Part shown: in pieces, positions 16,092 through 23,902 of the stretch
Position numbering within the stretch: the stretch's first letter is position 1
Layout of the letters: every line of letters begins with the position of its first letter
Assembly (NCBI GenBank): GCA_964616545.1
Contig: CAZTUA010000001.1
Coordinates: forward strand, 1-29,625
Source: JAQVEM01 sp964616545
GTDB lineage: Bacteria > Actinomycetota > Humimicrobiia > Humimicrobiales > Humimicrobiaceae
DNA: 29,625 bases
Direction: 5' to 3'
Notes under the pieces: model-generated
Databases searched by the model: none
What the model saw: only the letters and a program-made list of their open reading frames with translations
What the model was told of the DNA's origin: nothing
Translations under genes and position numbers: made by a program

Positions 16092-16739
16092 ATGGCATTT
16101 AAGTTATTTGAATATTTGCAGTTTGCCTTTCTGGCAGTATTTCTGGGTCTGTTTCTGGGCGTGGCTATCTATATCAAAAGAAAAGATAATTTAAATGCAA
16201 TCAGCTTAAAGTTCGGCAGGGACGGGGTAAGAAACTTAATTGAGATTCTATCCTTTGTTTTTACAAATCTCTGGATTTTTGCCATGCTTCTCTACCTTAT
16301 AAGCCGGGATGCCAGAAGTTACCTGTCAGTGCTGGATATCAATTTGCTCAATATTCTTCCGGTTAAAATAATTGGTATCCTTTTTATATTAACCGGATTT
16401 ATTTTTTACATTATGGCCCTTGTCCATCTTGGCAACTCATGGAGACTCGGTATAGATATCGTTCACCCGGGAAAGCTTGTTACCTGTGGAATATATGCTT
16501 TTTCGAGGAATCCGATATATGTTTTTTTTATTTTTTATTACACAGGGACGTTTTTTCTAAACCCGAACTTTATATTTTTAATATTTACAGTAATTATTGC
16601 AGTGATTCTGCATCTTCAGATACTGCAGGAGGAAGATTTCCTGATGGGAATTTTTAAAAAAAATTATGAGAGCTATTTAAAAAAAGTGCCCAGATATTTG
16701 AATTTCAGTACTAGAAATATGAAAAATATCAGAAAATAA
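16092..16739 (+). CDS. Isoprenylcysteine carboxyl methyltransferase-family membrane protein
   Basis: 215 residues with about five membrane helices. The C-terminal half has the ICMT/PEMT-type signature: HPGKLVTCGIYAFSRNPIYV, then a pair of Glu near the last helix (QEEDFLMGIF), then Y..Y.KKVPRY. Family knowledge: members methylate lipid or isoprenoid-type substrates with SAM at the membrane; bacterial substrates are mostly unknown. The ATG at 16092 has no ribosome site, only ATTATACCAC before it, so a leaderless or very short-leader message is likely. It is divergent from the EndoV-like gene and convergent with psiE. Confidence 0.85.
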   Translation: MAFKLFEYLQFAFLAVFLGLFLGVAIYIKRKDNLNAISLKFGRDGVRNLIEILSFVFTNLWIFAMLLYLISRDARSYLSVLDINLLNILPVKIIGILFILTGFIFYIMALVHLGNSWRLGIDIVHPGKLVTCGIYAFSRNPIYVFFIFYYTGTFFLNPNFIFLIFTVIIAVILHLQILQEEDFLMGIFKKNYESYLKKVPRYLNFSTRNMKNIRK

Positions 16740-16795
16740 GAGAATACCCGGTAATTGCCAGATCCCGGAAAGCTACAGAAATCAATATTAATTTT

Positions 16796-17215
16796 TTAAA
16801 TTCTTTTTTTATCTGTATCTCTGTGGATCTTTTTGATTAAATAATAACCTCCGGTTAAACAGATTATAAGTATCCCCATGCTTATAAGCAGCATATCGGT
16901 TACCTGATTTATATCAATAATAATTATTTTCCTGGAGGCAACCATTATTGCCACAAGCAGCACGATCTCTACTCTTAAAGTATGTTTTGTAATATAAACT
17001 TTTATAGTTTCGATGAGCTCAATTCCGATTAAAATTAACATGAAAAAACCAAAAAGATCCAGCAATGAGTACATATCAATAAGAGCTATCGGAGGTTCCA
17101 GAAGTTTTTTAATGATTTCCCAGCCGAGATTTACTGTTGCAAAAAGTATAAGAAGGGATAACATAAAAATAAGGGCAATTACTATAGTCTTTATGAATTT
17201 TTCTAAGACCTTCAC
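16796..17215 (-). CDS. psiE: PsiE-family phosphate-starvation-inducible membrane protein
   Basis: 139 residues with four membrane helices. The block LLDLFGFFMLILIGIELIET followed by VEIVLLVAIMVASRKIIIID is typical of the PsiE family. Family knowledge: E. coli PsiE is induced by phosphate limitation; its function is not known. The start is GTG at 17215 with GAAGGG about ten bases ahead. It has its own promoter in the 109-base gap after the MATE gene, so it need not depend on the MarR-MATE transcript. Confidence 0.82.
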   Translation of the reverse strand: MKVLEKFIKTIVIALIFMLSLLILFATVNLGWEIIKKLLEPPIALIDMYSLLDLFGFFMLILIGIELIETIKVYITKHTLRVEIVLLVAIMVASRKIIIIDINQVTDMLLISMGILIICLTGGYYLIKKIHRDTDKKRI

Positions 17216-17258
17216 CGGTTAATAACCCTTCAGAGAGATAAATATTTTTTAAAATTTT

Positions 17259-17276
17259 ACAAAATTAAGATTTTGT
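17259..17276. repeat. Inverted repeat just downstream of the psiE promoter
   Basis: ACAAAAT (17259-17265), four-base spacer, ATTTTGT (17270-17276). It covers the predicted start site and the first ~15 transcribed bases of psiE, a usual place for a repressor site. Its AT-only arms could also be chance. Confidence 0.4.
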
Positions 17277-17278
17277 TA

Positions 17279-17307
17279 ATTTTAGCAGATATTAAAAATT
17301 GTGTAAA
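17279..17307 (-). promoter_or_regulatory. Promoter of psiE
   Basis: On the minus strand TTTACA (17302-17307), a 17-base spacer, then TAAAAT (17279-17284) preceded by TGC, giving an extended -10 as well. Confidence 0.65.
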
Positions 17308-17324
17308 TTTAATTAGGTACCTGG

Positions 17325-18692
17325 TTATGTGCCGGCGTATTGAAGCTCCAGCCTGTTTATTCTCTTTAATTCCCTGTGCAGAAAAAAACCGGTAGTAATA
17401 ATTGCCAGAAAGTCTGCAACCGGAAAGGCTATCCATATACCGTTTATTCCCCACAGAAGCGGGAGCAGTAATATAAGCGGCAGCAGATAGAGTGCCTGCC
17501 TGGTAAGCGATAGAATTATTGAAGGTACCGCCTTTCCTATTGACTGGAAAAAACCGGCTCCGATAACCTGAAAACCTATCAGGGGAAATAAAAATATAAT
17601 CATCCTTAAGGGGAAAACTGCACTTGAAATTAATTCAGGGTCATTGCTGAAGAGCCGTATTACGGCTGCGGGGAATACCAGAAAAAGCACAGAGAAAAAT
17701 AATCCGTAAACTGCAGTAGAGAGCACTGATATTTTCAGGGATTCTTTGACCCTTTTCATATTTTTTGCCCCATAATTGTAACCTACCATTGGCTGGACAC
17801 CTGAAACTATTCCGAAAAGGGGCATTGTCACAAAGTTGACTATTCTGTTAACTACACTGTAGACAGCAATTGAAACTTCGCCGTTATATATTCTTAAGGA
17901 ATTGTTAACCATTATTATAAGAAAGCTAAGGCTTACATGTTTTATAAACGGTGCGAAACCAAGGCTGGTCATTTCCTTCAGTACTTTAAATTTTAATTTC
18001 AGGTGACGAAGCTTTATTGGTATAGAACTCTTTCGTCTAAGAAAATATGCGATTGTATAGGTGAACCCGATAAACTGTGAAATAATAGTGGCATATGCAG
18101 CACCCTTTATCCCGAGTTTTAATACAAAAATAAATATCGGGTCCAGAATGATATTGCTGACTGTTGCCAGAAGTAAAATTATCATTGAAGTTTTTGCGTT
18201 TCCCTCGGCCCTTATTAGATTGTTGCTGGAAACCATAAAAGGAAAGTATATGAATCCAAAGCTGATTATAAAAAGATAATCTCTGGCATAGGGAAGGATA
18301 TTTTCCGTTGCACCGAATAATTTTAAGATGGGATTTATAAATATAAGTGTTACCACAGAGATAATAATACCGATTACGGCTATTGCTATAAAAGAGTTTC
18401 CGGCTACCAGACCCGCTCTTTTATAATCTTTTCCCCCCAGGCTTCTTGAGATCATTGAGGCAGAGCCCAATCCTATTAGCTGGGCCAGGGCCATTATAAT
18501 CATCTGCACAGGAAAGACTATGCCGATACCGGCAATTGCAAGAGTACCAACGCCCCTGCCGATAAAGATGGTATCAACAATGTTATAAAGGCTGTTTGCA
18601 AGCATTCCTATTGTGGTCGGAATGGAAAGCTTTGCCAGAAGCGGCCCGATTCTTTTATTTTTTAGGTCCAGTATATTCTGACTTTCTTCCAA
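17325..18692 (-). CDS. MATE-family multidrug/cation efflux transporter
   Basis: 455 residues with twelve predicted helices in two halves, the MATE pattern. Typical blocks include the N-terminal KLSIPTTIGMLANSLYNIVDTIF, shortened here as LSIPTTIGMLANSLYN, and a mid-protein VQPMVGYNYGAKNMKRV loop. Family knowledge: MATE proteins export cationic drugs or metabolites in exchange for Na+ or H+. The start is a TTG that directly follows the MarR stop codon (TAA then TTG, no gap), with GGAAAGTGA inside the regulator's end as ribosome site, so translation is coupled. No upstream alternative exists because the frame is otherwise closed. It is very likely repressed by the adjacent MarR protein. Confidence 0.93.
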   Translation of the reverse strand: MEESQNILDLKNKRIGPLLAKLSIPTTIGMLANSLYNIVDTIFIGRGVGTLAIAGIGIVFPVQMIIMALAQLIGLGSASMISRSLGGKDYKRAGLVAGNSFIAIAVIGIIISVVTLIFINPILKLFGATENILPYARDYLFIISFGFIYFPFMVSSNNLIRAEGNAKTSMIILLLATVSNIILDPIFIFVLKLGIKGAAYATIISQFIGFTYTIAYFLRRKSSIPIKLRHLKLKFKVLKEMTSLGFAPFIKHVSLSFLIIMVNNSLRIYNGEVSIAVYSVVNRIVNFVTMPLFGIVSGVQPMVGYNYGAKNMKRVKESLKISVLSTAVYGLFFSVLFLVFPAAVIRLFSNDPELISSAVFPLRMIIFLFPLIGFQVIGAGFFQSIGKAVPSIILSLTRQALYLLPLILLLPLLWGINGIWIAFPVADFLAIITTGFFLHRELKRINRLELQYAGT

Positions 18693-19148
18693 TTAATCTT
18701 CACTTTCCAATTTAGCGGTTATCATTTTTAAAGTATCTATTGCCCTGGAAAAGTTCTTTCTTTCTTCCGGGCCGAGTTTTTTAATTTTGCTAAGAGCACT
18801 GTCTTCCAGAGATTTCTTTATTATTTTTGTTAAATTTCTACCACTTGCTGTAAGAACAATTAAGATTTTCCTCCTGTCATTTTTATCGAATTCCCTTTTT
18901 ACGTAACCCTTTTTTATGAGATTGTCTATAAGTGACGTGAGACTTCCGGATTTTAAATCGACATCTCTGCAAAGCTCGCTCATATTTTTTTTCCCATTAT
19001 CACATATGCTGATAAGTGCAATGAATTCTGACCGGTTTATGTTATGCCTGTGAACCTGCCTGCTCACCTGGCCTATAAGGCTGTTTTTTAATTCAAAAAG
19101 GGTCTTTAAAATGTCCATGACCATTTTTATATCTTTATTTTCATCCAT
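18693..19148 (-). CDS. MarR-family transcriptional regulator
   Basis: 151 residues with a winged helix-turn-helix: recognition region LCRDVDLKSGSLTSLIDNLI and the wing FDKNDRRKILIVLT with the family Asp-x-Arg pattern, flanked by dimerisation helices. It is the first gene of a two-gene operon with a MATE exporter. Family knowledge: such regulators usually repress their own operon and release DNA on binding a small ligand. The start is ATG behind AAGGAA. The promoter and two palindromes immediately upstream fit autoregulation very well. Confidence 0.93.
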   Translation of the reverse strand: MDENKDIKMVMDILKTLFELKNSLIGQVSRQVHRHNINRSEFIALISICDNGKKNMSELCRDVDLKSGSLTSLIDNLIKKGYVKREFDKNDRRKILIVLTASGRNLTKIIKKSLEDSALSKIKKLGPEERKNFSRAIDTLKMITAKLESED

Positions 19149-19181
19149 AATATTAAATTCCTTTTTATAAATTTATTATAT

Positions 19182-19193
19182 TTAGAAATCTAA
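19182..19193. promoter_or_regulatory. Operator palindrome 1 of the MarR-MATE operon
   Basis: TTAGA-AA-TCTAA, a perfect 12-base inverted repeat just downstream of the predicted start site. It shares the TTAGA/TCTAA core with palindrome 2, whose centre is 15 bases away. Confidence 0.6.
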
Positions 19194-19195
19194 CT

Positions 19196-19209
19196 TTTAG
19201 AATTCTAAA
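19196..19209. promoter_or_regulatory. Operator palindrome 2 overlapping the -10
   Basis: TTTAGAATTCTAAA, a perfect 14-base palindrome that contains the -10 box. Binding here would block RNA polymerase. The form is close to the TTAG...CTAA type sites of MarR/SlyA proteins. Confidence 0.7.
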
Positions 19210-19230
19210 TAATATGGAAGAGCATGTCAA
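19202..19230 (-). promoter_or_regulatory. Promoter of the MarR-MATE operon
   Basis: A consensus -35 TTGACA (19225-19230), exactly 17 bases, then -10 TAGAAT (19202-19207) on the minus strand. Confidence 0.82.
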
Positions 19231-19471
19231 GATAAATCTGCAGGAGAGGTGAAGAAAAACGGAGCTAAATCAACGGGTTTTATATTTATATATACATAAA
19301 TTACAAGTATTCGCGAAGTATATTTAGGTTTTCTCCTTACGATATTATTGCAGCCGTACCCGAAAAGCCAGGGCCGGATACGATTAGGAATGCCCGGAAT
19401 AGTTTCAGAGGTTCTAAGGCCCCCGGCTCGTTTGCTATCCGCCAGTAGAAAAGAAACAGGGATGTTATTTT
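19231..19471. other. Gap with a GC-rich island
   Basis: No supported gene. Bases about 19335-19450 are clearly GC-richer than both flanks. Both strands stay open across the island: on the minus strand the MFS frame is open for 44 codons past its stop, to a TAA at 19337-19339. Arms GGATA and TATCC flank the island, and TTCGCGAA, an 8-base palindrome, lies at its left. It could be a dispersed intergenic repeat, a structured RNA or the end of a lost gene. Confidence 0.4.
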
Positions 19472-20650
19472 TTACCTCATTTTTTTCCTGTAAGCCCTTC
19501 TGACAAATACAAAGACAATAAAGACAGCCATAAATACTATAGATATTGCAATTGAGAATAAGAAATTGTAATCGGCTATGAGTTTTATAACAAAAGGTAT
19601 CAGGCTTCCCCCTGTTATACCGATGGAAAATAGTATTGTAAGCGGCACTTCTTTCCCGAGGCTAAAAATCTTACCGGCAGAGGATATAAGAAGAGGCGGT
19701 ATGCCTGAAAAACCAAGGCCGATAATTCCTGCGCCGATAAAAATTATTATTTTATCTGCAGAAAAGATAGTAACAGCCAATCCGACTATGCTTATAATGG
19801 ATAGGAAAATTAATAAAGTTCCTGCCTTAATCTTATATGACAGAAAGCTTATCAGTAATCTGCCCGCAAGTATTCCTACCCAGAATATGGATATCATTAA
19901 CCCGGCACTATAAATATCGAATAATTTATCAATTCTAAAAAAAGTGGGTGCCCAGGAAAATATTGTTACTTCGGACATGATATAGAGAAGCATCATGGTT
20001 ACCGTAAAAACAATATATATATTCTTGCTTCTGTTTCTGAATAATTCTTTTAGTGGAAGCGCTTCTCTTTTATCTATAGCACCGGTTCTTTTCAGGTTTG
20101 TCAGGAGAAAAGATATAAATGAAATGAATGTCAGCCCCATAAATACCAGGTATATTACCCTCCAGTTTATCTGCCTGTTTACAATACTGGAAGCAAAAAT
20201 CGGAGAAATGAGAGCGCCCATTGCAAAAAAGCCGTGCCCCAGGTTTACAACACTGTCTTTGTTTTCTACTCTTCCCTCAAACATGCTAATATTTGCGTTG
20301 ATAAATACTATTCCAAGAAGCAGTCCGGAAATGAAGTACAGTATATAGAAAAAAATAAGGGAAGCTGTCAGTACAAGACCTGTCAGTGCCGGGAAAAGCA
20401 GAATATAAGAAGATATTATTATTTTACTGCCCCTTAATTTTCTGCTTAAAAATACAAATGTTATTATACCCAGAACCTGGCCTATCAAAAAAAAGGTTGT
20501 TATGATATTCATATTTTCTGGCGATACGTTAAAATATTCACTGATATTTATTAGAATCGGGCTTGCCATCACCATAAAAAATGAAAAGATAAAAAGAGTC
20601 AGGAAATTTGGAAATTCCAGCAGGTAGTTTATAAAATTATTATTTTTCAT
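19472..20650 (-). CDS. Major facilitator superfamily permease
   Basis: 392 residues, twelve predicted membrane helices with a central cytoplasmic loop (about residues 185-205). Features include the conserved FLSRKLRGSKIII loop between helices 2 and 3, NISMFEGRVENKDSVVNLGH after helix 4 and GLGFSGIPPLLIS in the second half, which recall the fucose/glucose-type permease branch. The substrate is not readable. The start is ATG at 20650; only weak ribosome-site bases (GAAAG) precede it. A 14-base palindrome sits 16 bases upstream. It is separated from the MarR-MATE unit by a 323-base gap and is transcribed in the same direction. Confidence 0.88.
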   Translation of the reverse strand: MKNNNFINYLLEFPNFLTLFIFSFFMVMASPILINISEYFNVSPENMNIITTFFLIGQVLGIITFVFLSRKLRGSKIIISSYILLFPALTGLVLTASLIFFYILYFISGLLLGIVFINANISMFEGRVENKDSVVNLGHGFFAMGALISPIFASSIVNRQINWRVIYLVFMGLTFISFISFLLTNLKRTGAIDKREALPLKELFRNRSKNIYIVFTVTMMLLYIMSEVTIFSWAPTFFRIDKLFDIYSAGLMISIFWVGILAGRLLISFLSYKIKAGTLLIFLSIISIVGLAVTIFSADKIIIFIGAGIIGLGFSGIPPLLISSAGKIFSLGKEVPLTILFSIGITGGSLIPFVIKLIADYNFLFSIAISIVFMAVFIVFVFVRRAYRKKMR

Positions 20651-20665
20651 TATATGCTTTCGTTT

Positions 20666-20679
20666 AATATTGCAATATT
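20666..20679. repeat. Palindrome upstream of the MFS gene
   Basis: AATATTGCAATATT, a perfect 14-base palindrome 16 bases before the MFS start codon. It could be a repressor site, or leader RNA structure. Confidence 0.4.
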
Positions 20680-20819
20680 TAATCTATCAGATTTTATGTG
20701 CTGCCGCCAGTCTTTTATACAGGCAATCATTATACAAAAAAATTAGATTACACTAAAAAAGAAAAAAATGCTGTATTTTTTAAATATAAATTATAAAAAA
20801 GTTTATATATGGACATCCT

Positions 20820-22562
20820 TTGTCATTTAATATAAGTTTACATTTAATAATATTATTTTTTAAAAGGACCGCACCAATTTTTTTAAGGGAAAAAATTCTT
20901 TTTACTTTTATTGTAATAATGGTAATTCTGGCTGCCTTTTCAGGATGTAGCTTAAAAGACTCCGGAGAGGCGGATACTTCCGGTGAGCATTACCCGAAGA
21001 CTGCCGGAGAAGAAACTCTGCAGGAGGAAAATAGCCCGGAACCGGAAGAAACTCCGGAGGAAGAAGCAGGGCAATTACCGGAAGAATCTGTCATTGCAGA
21101 AAACGCTAAAGAGGAAGAGCAGGATATGTTTTTTGTCCCGCCGGCTCTGCATAAAGAAGAGCAAAATCCTGAAGTGAAAGTAAAAGGCATTTATGTCAGC
21201 GGCAATTCTGCGGGGCTGGAACCAAGGTTTCAGAATTTTATCGACATGATAGATTCAACAGAACTAAACGCAATGGTAATTGATGTTAAAAACGATCATG
21301 GAGTAATGACTTATCCCAGTGAGATAGAGACAGTAGAAGAGATGATGGAAGATTATTTCGAGCCGATAAGAGATATTAGGAGGACAATACAGAGACTGAA
21401 AGAGAAAAATATTTACCCCATAGCCCGGATCGTGGTTTTCAGGGATCCGTATCTTCCAAAATTCTACCCGGAATGGTGCATACATGGAAAAGATGGAGAT
21501 ATCTGGACAGATGAAAAAGGTTTTGCATGGGCCAACCCTTATGAGAAAAAAGTATGGGATTACAATATAGCTATTGCAAAGGAAGCGGCACTAATGGGTT
21601 TTATGGAAATACAGTTTGACTATGTGCGCTTTCCTGAAAACGCTGAAAGTTTCGATTTACAGGTTTCTATCCTCAATGAAGATAGTATCTCCAAGGATGA
21701 GGTTATAGAGATTTTTTTAGCTTATGCCGTGAAACAGCTTAAGGATTACAATGTGAATGTTTCTGCAGACGTTTACGGAGTAATTGCAACTTATATAACA
21801 GATAAAGATGGGATAGGCCAGACCTGGGAAAAGATTACATCAACTGTAGACTATATTTATCCAATGGTTTACCCGAGCCACTACGGACCGGGTTTTTTTG
21901 GACTGAGCGTTCCTGATACCAGGCCAAAGGAAACAATATTGAGGGCGATGGACAATGCCATAAAAAGAAATGCAACCGTTAAAGACCCTGCCGGTATAAG
22001 ACCCTGGCTGCAGGGCTTTACCGCGCCATGGATAGACGGCAATATAAAATATACTCATACTCAGGTAAGAGAGCAGATAGATGCCACTATTGAACGGGGC
22101 ATAGAGGAATTCTTTGTCTGGAATGCCGGGAACCAGTATGATTCGCGTTCCTTTCTGACAGAGGAAGAAGCTATTAAAAAGCAGATCGACGCAGGTATTT
22201 ACAGGCAGGAGATGGGTTTTGACCATCTGGGAAAGACCGCTTCAGAAACCCTGGAAGACTACCTCGGCTATATAAGTAAAAAGAATGTGATTCAGGCATA
22301 CCCCTATCATGCAAGTAATTTTGAGATGGATATAGAGCGTTTTTCTGAGTGGGCCGGAAGCTGGACATTTGACCTGCTGGAATTCAGTATACTGGACAAT
22401 GCCAGTGATTCAGATACCACTTACAGGGTAGATATTACTTTAAAAAAGGAAAATGAATCAATTGTTTTAAAAAAGGAAATATTTAAGGTATTTATGGAAA
22501 ATAATATATGGAAGGTAAACTCTCCGGTAAATTTTACAGAAGCGCTGTCTGCCTCTTACTGA
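20820..22562 (+). CDS. DUF4015 putative glycoside hydrolase lipoprotein
   Basis: Seen, numbered from TTG at 20820: a hydrophobic segment ending in lipobox FSGC (Cys43), a long Glu/Pro-rich tether (about 48-105), a DUF4015-type TIM-barrel domain (about 122-450) with KGIYVSG, the conserved EIQFDYVRFPE strand (263-273), YIYPMVYPSHY and RPWLQGFTAPW, and a C-terminal beta-rich domain (about 465-575) that looks NTF2-like. Family knowledge: DUF4015 is annotated as a putative glycosyl hydrolase; its substrate is not established. The start is doubtful. TTG 20820 has a weak site and gives an unusually long signal. ATT at 20877 lies eight bases after AAAAGGA and yields a standard MFLREK-type signal start. 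It is followed 32 bases later by a polysaccharide deacetylase gene, so the two likely act together on an envelope polysaccharide. Confidence 0.85.
   Translation: MSFNISLHLIILFFKRTAPIFLREKILFTFIVIMVILAAFSGCSLKDSGEADTSGEHYPKTAGEETLQEENSPEPEETPEEEAGQLPEESVIAENAKEEEQDMFFVPPALHKEEQNPEVKVKGIYVSGNSAGLEPRFQNFIDMIDSTELNAMVIDVKNDHGVMTYPSEIETVEEMMEDYFEPIRDIRRTIQRLKEKNIYPIARIVVFRDPYLPKFYPEWCIHGKDGDIWTDEKGFAWANPYEKKVWDYNIAIAKEAALMGFMEIQFDYVRFPENAESFDLQVSILNEDSISKDEVIEIFLAYAVKQLKDYNVNVSADVYGVIATYITDKDGIGQTWEKITSTVDYIYPMVYPSHYGPGFFGLSVPDTRPKETILRAMDNAIKRNATVKDPAGIRPWLQGFTAPWIDGNIKYTHTQVREQIDATIERGIEEFFVWNAGNQYDSRSFLTEEEAIKKQIDAGIYRQEMGFDHLGKTASETLEDYLGYISKKNVIQAYPYHASNFEMDIERFSEWAGSWTFDLLEFSILDNASDSDTTYRVDITLKKENESIVLKKEIFKVFMENNIWKVNSPVNFTEALSASY
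20862..20879 (+). promoter_or_regulatory. Ribosome site pointing to an ATT start
   Basis: AAAAGGA at 20862-20868 is eight bases from the in-frame ATT at 20877. No ATG, GTG or TTG lies at a matching distance. Starting here gives a short basic n-region followed by the hydrophobic core and lipobox. Confidence 0.4.
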
Positions 22563-22594
22563 AAACAGTAAGTGTATTCTTAGGAAGCTTTTAT

Positions 22595-23749
22595 ATGAAC
22601 ACTTTAAAAAGGAAATCCAAAAAAAATTTAATCAGAATAATAAGCGTGATTGTGCTTTTATTTTTCACATTCACTTTAACAAACTGCAGTAAAAACACAA
22701 CGCAGGATACACCCGTTACGGATTATACGGAAATTTTTCAGGAAGATACGGAACCTTATTACAAAGAAGAAGAGCCTGTGGAAAGAGAAAATGATTATAC
22801 AGAAGAAATAGCCGGTACCGGTCAGGAGGGAGAAAAGTTCTTGTCAGAAGAAGAGCTTTTAAAGTACAGACCCAATGAACTAGGGCAGGTGATGATACTT
22901 ATGTATCACCAAATAGGTGAAACTGAAAGTGAATGGGTAAGAACTCCCGGGAATTTTAGAAAGGACCTTGAAAATCTCTACCGGAATGGCTACCGGCTGG
23001 TAAACCTGCTGGATTATGCAGGGGGGAACGCAGAAGTAGAAGCGGGTAAAAGCCCTGTAATTATAACTTTTGACGATGGCACACAGGACCATCTTAATTT
23101 CATTGATAATGGCAGCGATTTTAAGCTTGACCCGGGCTGCGCAGCAGCTATTCTTGAGGATTTTTGCAGCGATTATCCTGATTTCGGCAGAGGAGCAACT
23201 TTTTATATATATTACCCGAATCCGTTCCGGCAGGAGCAATATTTAAAAGAAAAACTTGAATTTTTAGCAAACAATGGCTATGAGATCGGAAATCATACTT
23301 ACAGTCATGCAGATCTTTCATTATTAGATGATGAAGGTATTGTCAGGGAGATTGCGCTTAATGCCAGAGAAATAAATAACAGTCTTACAGGGTACAGAGT
23401 AAGAAGCCTGGCCCTGCCCTACGGCCAGTATCCACAGAACAGGGATATTCTTGCCGGAGGAGAATATATGGGTTTCAGTTATATAAATGAGGCTGTATTA
23501 CTTGTTGGCAGTAATCCTGCACCTTCACCTTTTAGTACTGAATTTGACCCTCTGGGTATCCCCAGGATAAGAGCAAGCGAGACAATGGTTGAAAACTCAG
23601 GATTTTATGACTGGCTTGATTATTTTGAAAGCTATCCCGGACAGAGGTATATCAGTGACGGCAACAGCAGCACTGTTACAGCTCCCCGGGAATTAATGGA
23701 TAATCTTGATAGCGAATCTGCATCCGATAGAGAAGTTTATTTTTACTGA
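22595..23749 (+). CDS. Polysaccharide deacetylase family lipoprotein
   Basis: 384 residues. Seen: a basic start, a hydrophobic segment and lipobox-like LTNC (Cys31), an acidic tether (about 40-90), then a carbohydrate esterase 4 type domain: VMILMYHQIG (99-108), the catalytic motif TFDDG (158-162), metal-binding NHTYSHADL (His234, His238) and a later LALPYGQYP. Family knowledge: these enzymes remove N-acetyl groups from chitin-like, peptidoglycan or exopolysaccharide chains using a divalent metal. The start chosen is ATG 22595 behind AGGAAG. An in-frame ATG at 22508 lies inside the upstream gene and would hide the signal peptide. It is second in an operon after the DUF4015 lipoprotein, and a terminator follows. 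Confidence 0.92.
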   Translation: MNTLKRKSKKNLIRIISVIVLLFFTFTLTNCSKNTTQDTPVTDYTEIFQEDTEPYYKEEEPVERENDYTEEIAGTGQEGEKFLSEEELLKYRPNELGQVMILMYHQIGETESEWVRTPGNFRKDLENLYRNGYRLVNLLDYAGGNAEVEAGKSPVIITFDDGTQDHLNFIDNGSDFKLDPGCAAAILEDFCSDYPDFGRGATFYIYYPNPFRQEQYLKEKLEFLANNGYEIGNHTYSHADLSLLDDEGIVREIALNAREINNSLTGYRVRSLALPYGQYPQNRDILAGGEYMGFSYINEAVLLVGSNPAPSPFSTEFDPLGIPRIRASETMVENSGFYDWLDYFESYPGQRYISDGNSSTVTAPRELMDNLDSESASDREVYFY

Positions 23750-23763
23750 ATTGACGGGCTGAT

Positions 23764-23785
23764 AAAGCCGCTGCGCGCTTTTTTT
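23764..23785 (+). terminator. Terminator after the GH/deacetylase operon
   Basis: AAAGC pairs with GCTTT, extended by an inner GC/GC around a short loop with one bulge, followed by seven T (23779-23785). It begins 15 bases after the deacetylase stop. Confidence 0.55.
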
Positions 23786-23902
23786 AATTTATAAGAATAG
23801 TCAGATATACAATTAAAATTGAATAAAATAAGCGCAGATTATATAATTATAAAAATTTACAAACAGGCGATTTTAAGTTGCTGTTATAAAGATACTTATT
23901 TT

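Noticed and set aside
19578..20348. Two plus-strand frames of over 110 codons inside the MFS gene
   Set aside because: Antisense shadows of a clear twelve-helix permease.
22508..22594. Upstream ATG for the deacetylase
   Set aside because: It lies within the end of the hydrolase gene, hides the lipoprotein signal, and the ATG at 22595 has a much better ribosome site.
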